Origin: Acidobacteriota bacterium
GTDB taxonomy: Bacteria > Acidobacteriota > JAAYUB01
Reading direction: 5' to 3'
Length of the DNA stretch: 43,465 bases
NCBI GenBank assembly: GCA_016935015.1
Contig: JAFGRT010000066.1
Location: 1 to 43,465, forward strand
The position numbers were made by a program, and so were the translations under genes. This document shows, piece by piece, positions 43,107-43,465 of this stretch. A model generated the notes under the pieces. The model worked only from the letters and a program-made list of their open reading frames with translations, was not told the DNA's origin and did not search any database. How positions within the stretch are numbered: position 1 is the first letter of the stretch; every line of letters starts with the position of its first letter.

Positions 43107-43465
43107 ATGAGCAAGCGACCTCAACGCGACAATCTGGTGGATACGGCGCGGGACTGGGCCCAGGCGGCGCCGGACCGGACGGTTTATATCTGTCTCGATG
43201 AAAATCTCGCTGAATCGGACCGGCTGACCTTCGGGCAGCTGGATGCCCGGGCCCGGAGTTTGGCCGCGGCCCTGCAATGCCGCTATACGCGGGGCGAACG
43301 GGTGCTGTTGCTGCAGTCGCACGGCCTCGATTTCATCATCGCCCTGTACGGCTGCATGTACGCCGGACTGATCGCCGTGCCCTGCCCGGCGCCACAGCTG
43401 AACCGCCCCCTCGACCGCCTGCAGGCTGTCGCCCGGGACGCCACCGCCACGGCGGCCTTCGTGGA
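43107..43465 (+). CDS. Fatty-acyl-AMP ligase (FAAL-like), N-terminal part
   Basis: The ATG at 43107 opens a frame that runs off the right edge. The visible 119 residues match the start of the adenylate-forming FAAL family: LTFGQLDARARSLAAALQ, GERVLLLQSHGLDFIIALYG and CMYAGLIAVPCPAPQ, the last being the FAAL-type motif after the A1 region. FAALs activate a fatty acid as acyl-AMP and load it on an ACP without forming acyl-CoA. The preceding ACP gene is the probable partner. The catalytic and C-terminal domains are outside the window, so a polyketide or NRPS hybrid further right remains possible. Confidence 0.85.
   Translation, partial: MSKRPQRDNLVDTARDWAQAAPDRTVYICLDENLAESDRLTFGQLDARARSLAAALQCRYTRGERVLLLQSHGLDFIIALYGCMYAGLIAVPCPAPQLNRPLDRLQAVARDATATAAFV

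Overview
The window looks like chromosome of a Gram-negative (diderm), moderately GC-rich bacterium. It encodes a type II secretion system, the futalosine route to menaquinone (mqnA, mqnC), a two-anchor succinate:quinone oxidoreductase, biosynthetic arginine decarboxylase, SelA and queuosine biosynthesis. A large secreted protein combines a cohesin-like domain with four tandem beta-rich repeats. That mix is compatible with Acidobacteriota or a neighbouring candidate phylum, but there is no rRNA or ribosomal-protein marker here, so the assignment is tentative. No CRISPR array, insertion sequence, transposase or prophage gene was seen.

Layout. (1) 1-10154, minus strand: one long operon reading ECF sigma factor, zinc-type anti-sigma factor, small exported protein, gspE-F-G-H-I-J-K-L-M and the start of one more gene cut by the left edge. 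The genes overlap or are separated by at most about 40 bases. A TTGACA-18-TAAAAT promoter lies upstream of the sigma gene. (2) 10349-15627: fabH (plus), diverging from the sigma operon, then ybeY, ribD, a CBS-domain CorC/hemolysin-like membrane protein and dprA (minus). (3) 15803-20573, plus strand: mqnA-mqnC, a tRNA-Ser(GCU) with its own promoter and terminator, queE, and an SLC13-type permease with RCK domains. (4) 20641-25099, minus strand: a B12-binding radical SAM protein whose start codon directly abuts the terminator of the preceding gene, the 645-residue secreted repeat protein, and a MXAN_5187-like protein. (5) 25258-30253, plus strand: sdhA-C-D-B behind a near-consensus promoter, then selA. 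(6) 30257-34146: speA (minus), a secreted dockerin-like protein (plus), corA (minus). (7) 34671-40365, plus strand: a tight four-gene operon (threonine-synthase-like PLP enzyme, DUF1611/DgcN-like protein, a MurL-like ATP-pyrophosphatase fused to a creatininase-type amidohydrolase, and an enolase-superfamily dipeptide epimerase). (8) 40575-43465: a small exported protein, then MBOAT acyltransferase, acyl carrier protein and the start of a fatty-acyl-AMP ligase, cut by the right edge.

How the parts may work together. The secretion operon carries its own sigma/anti-sigma pair, which suggests envelope-responsive control of protein export. The two large exported proteins elsewhere in the window are plausible cargo. 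Menaquinone made with MqnA and MqnC would be the quinone partner of the Sdh complex. The most unusual locus is region 7: three of its four proteins resemble enzymes that act on the stereochemistry of glutamate or Ala-Glu peptides, and the ATP-pyrophosphatase/amidohydrolase fusion is not one I know from a described pathway. It is the best candidate for an undescribed system, possibly in cell-wall peptide recycling or D-glutamate metabolism.
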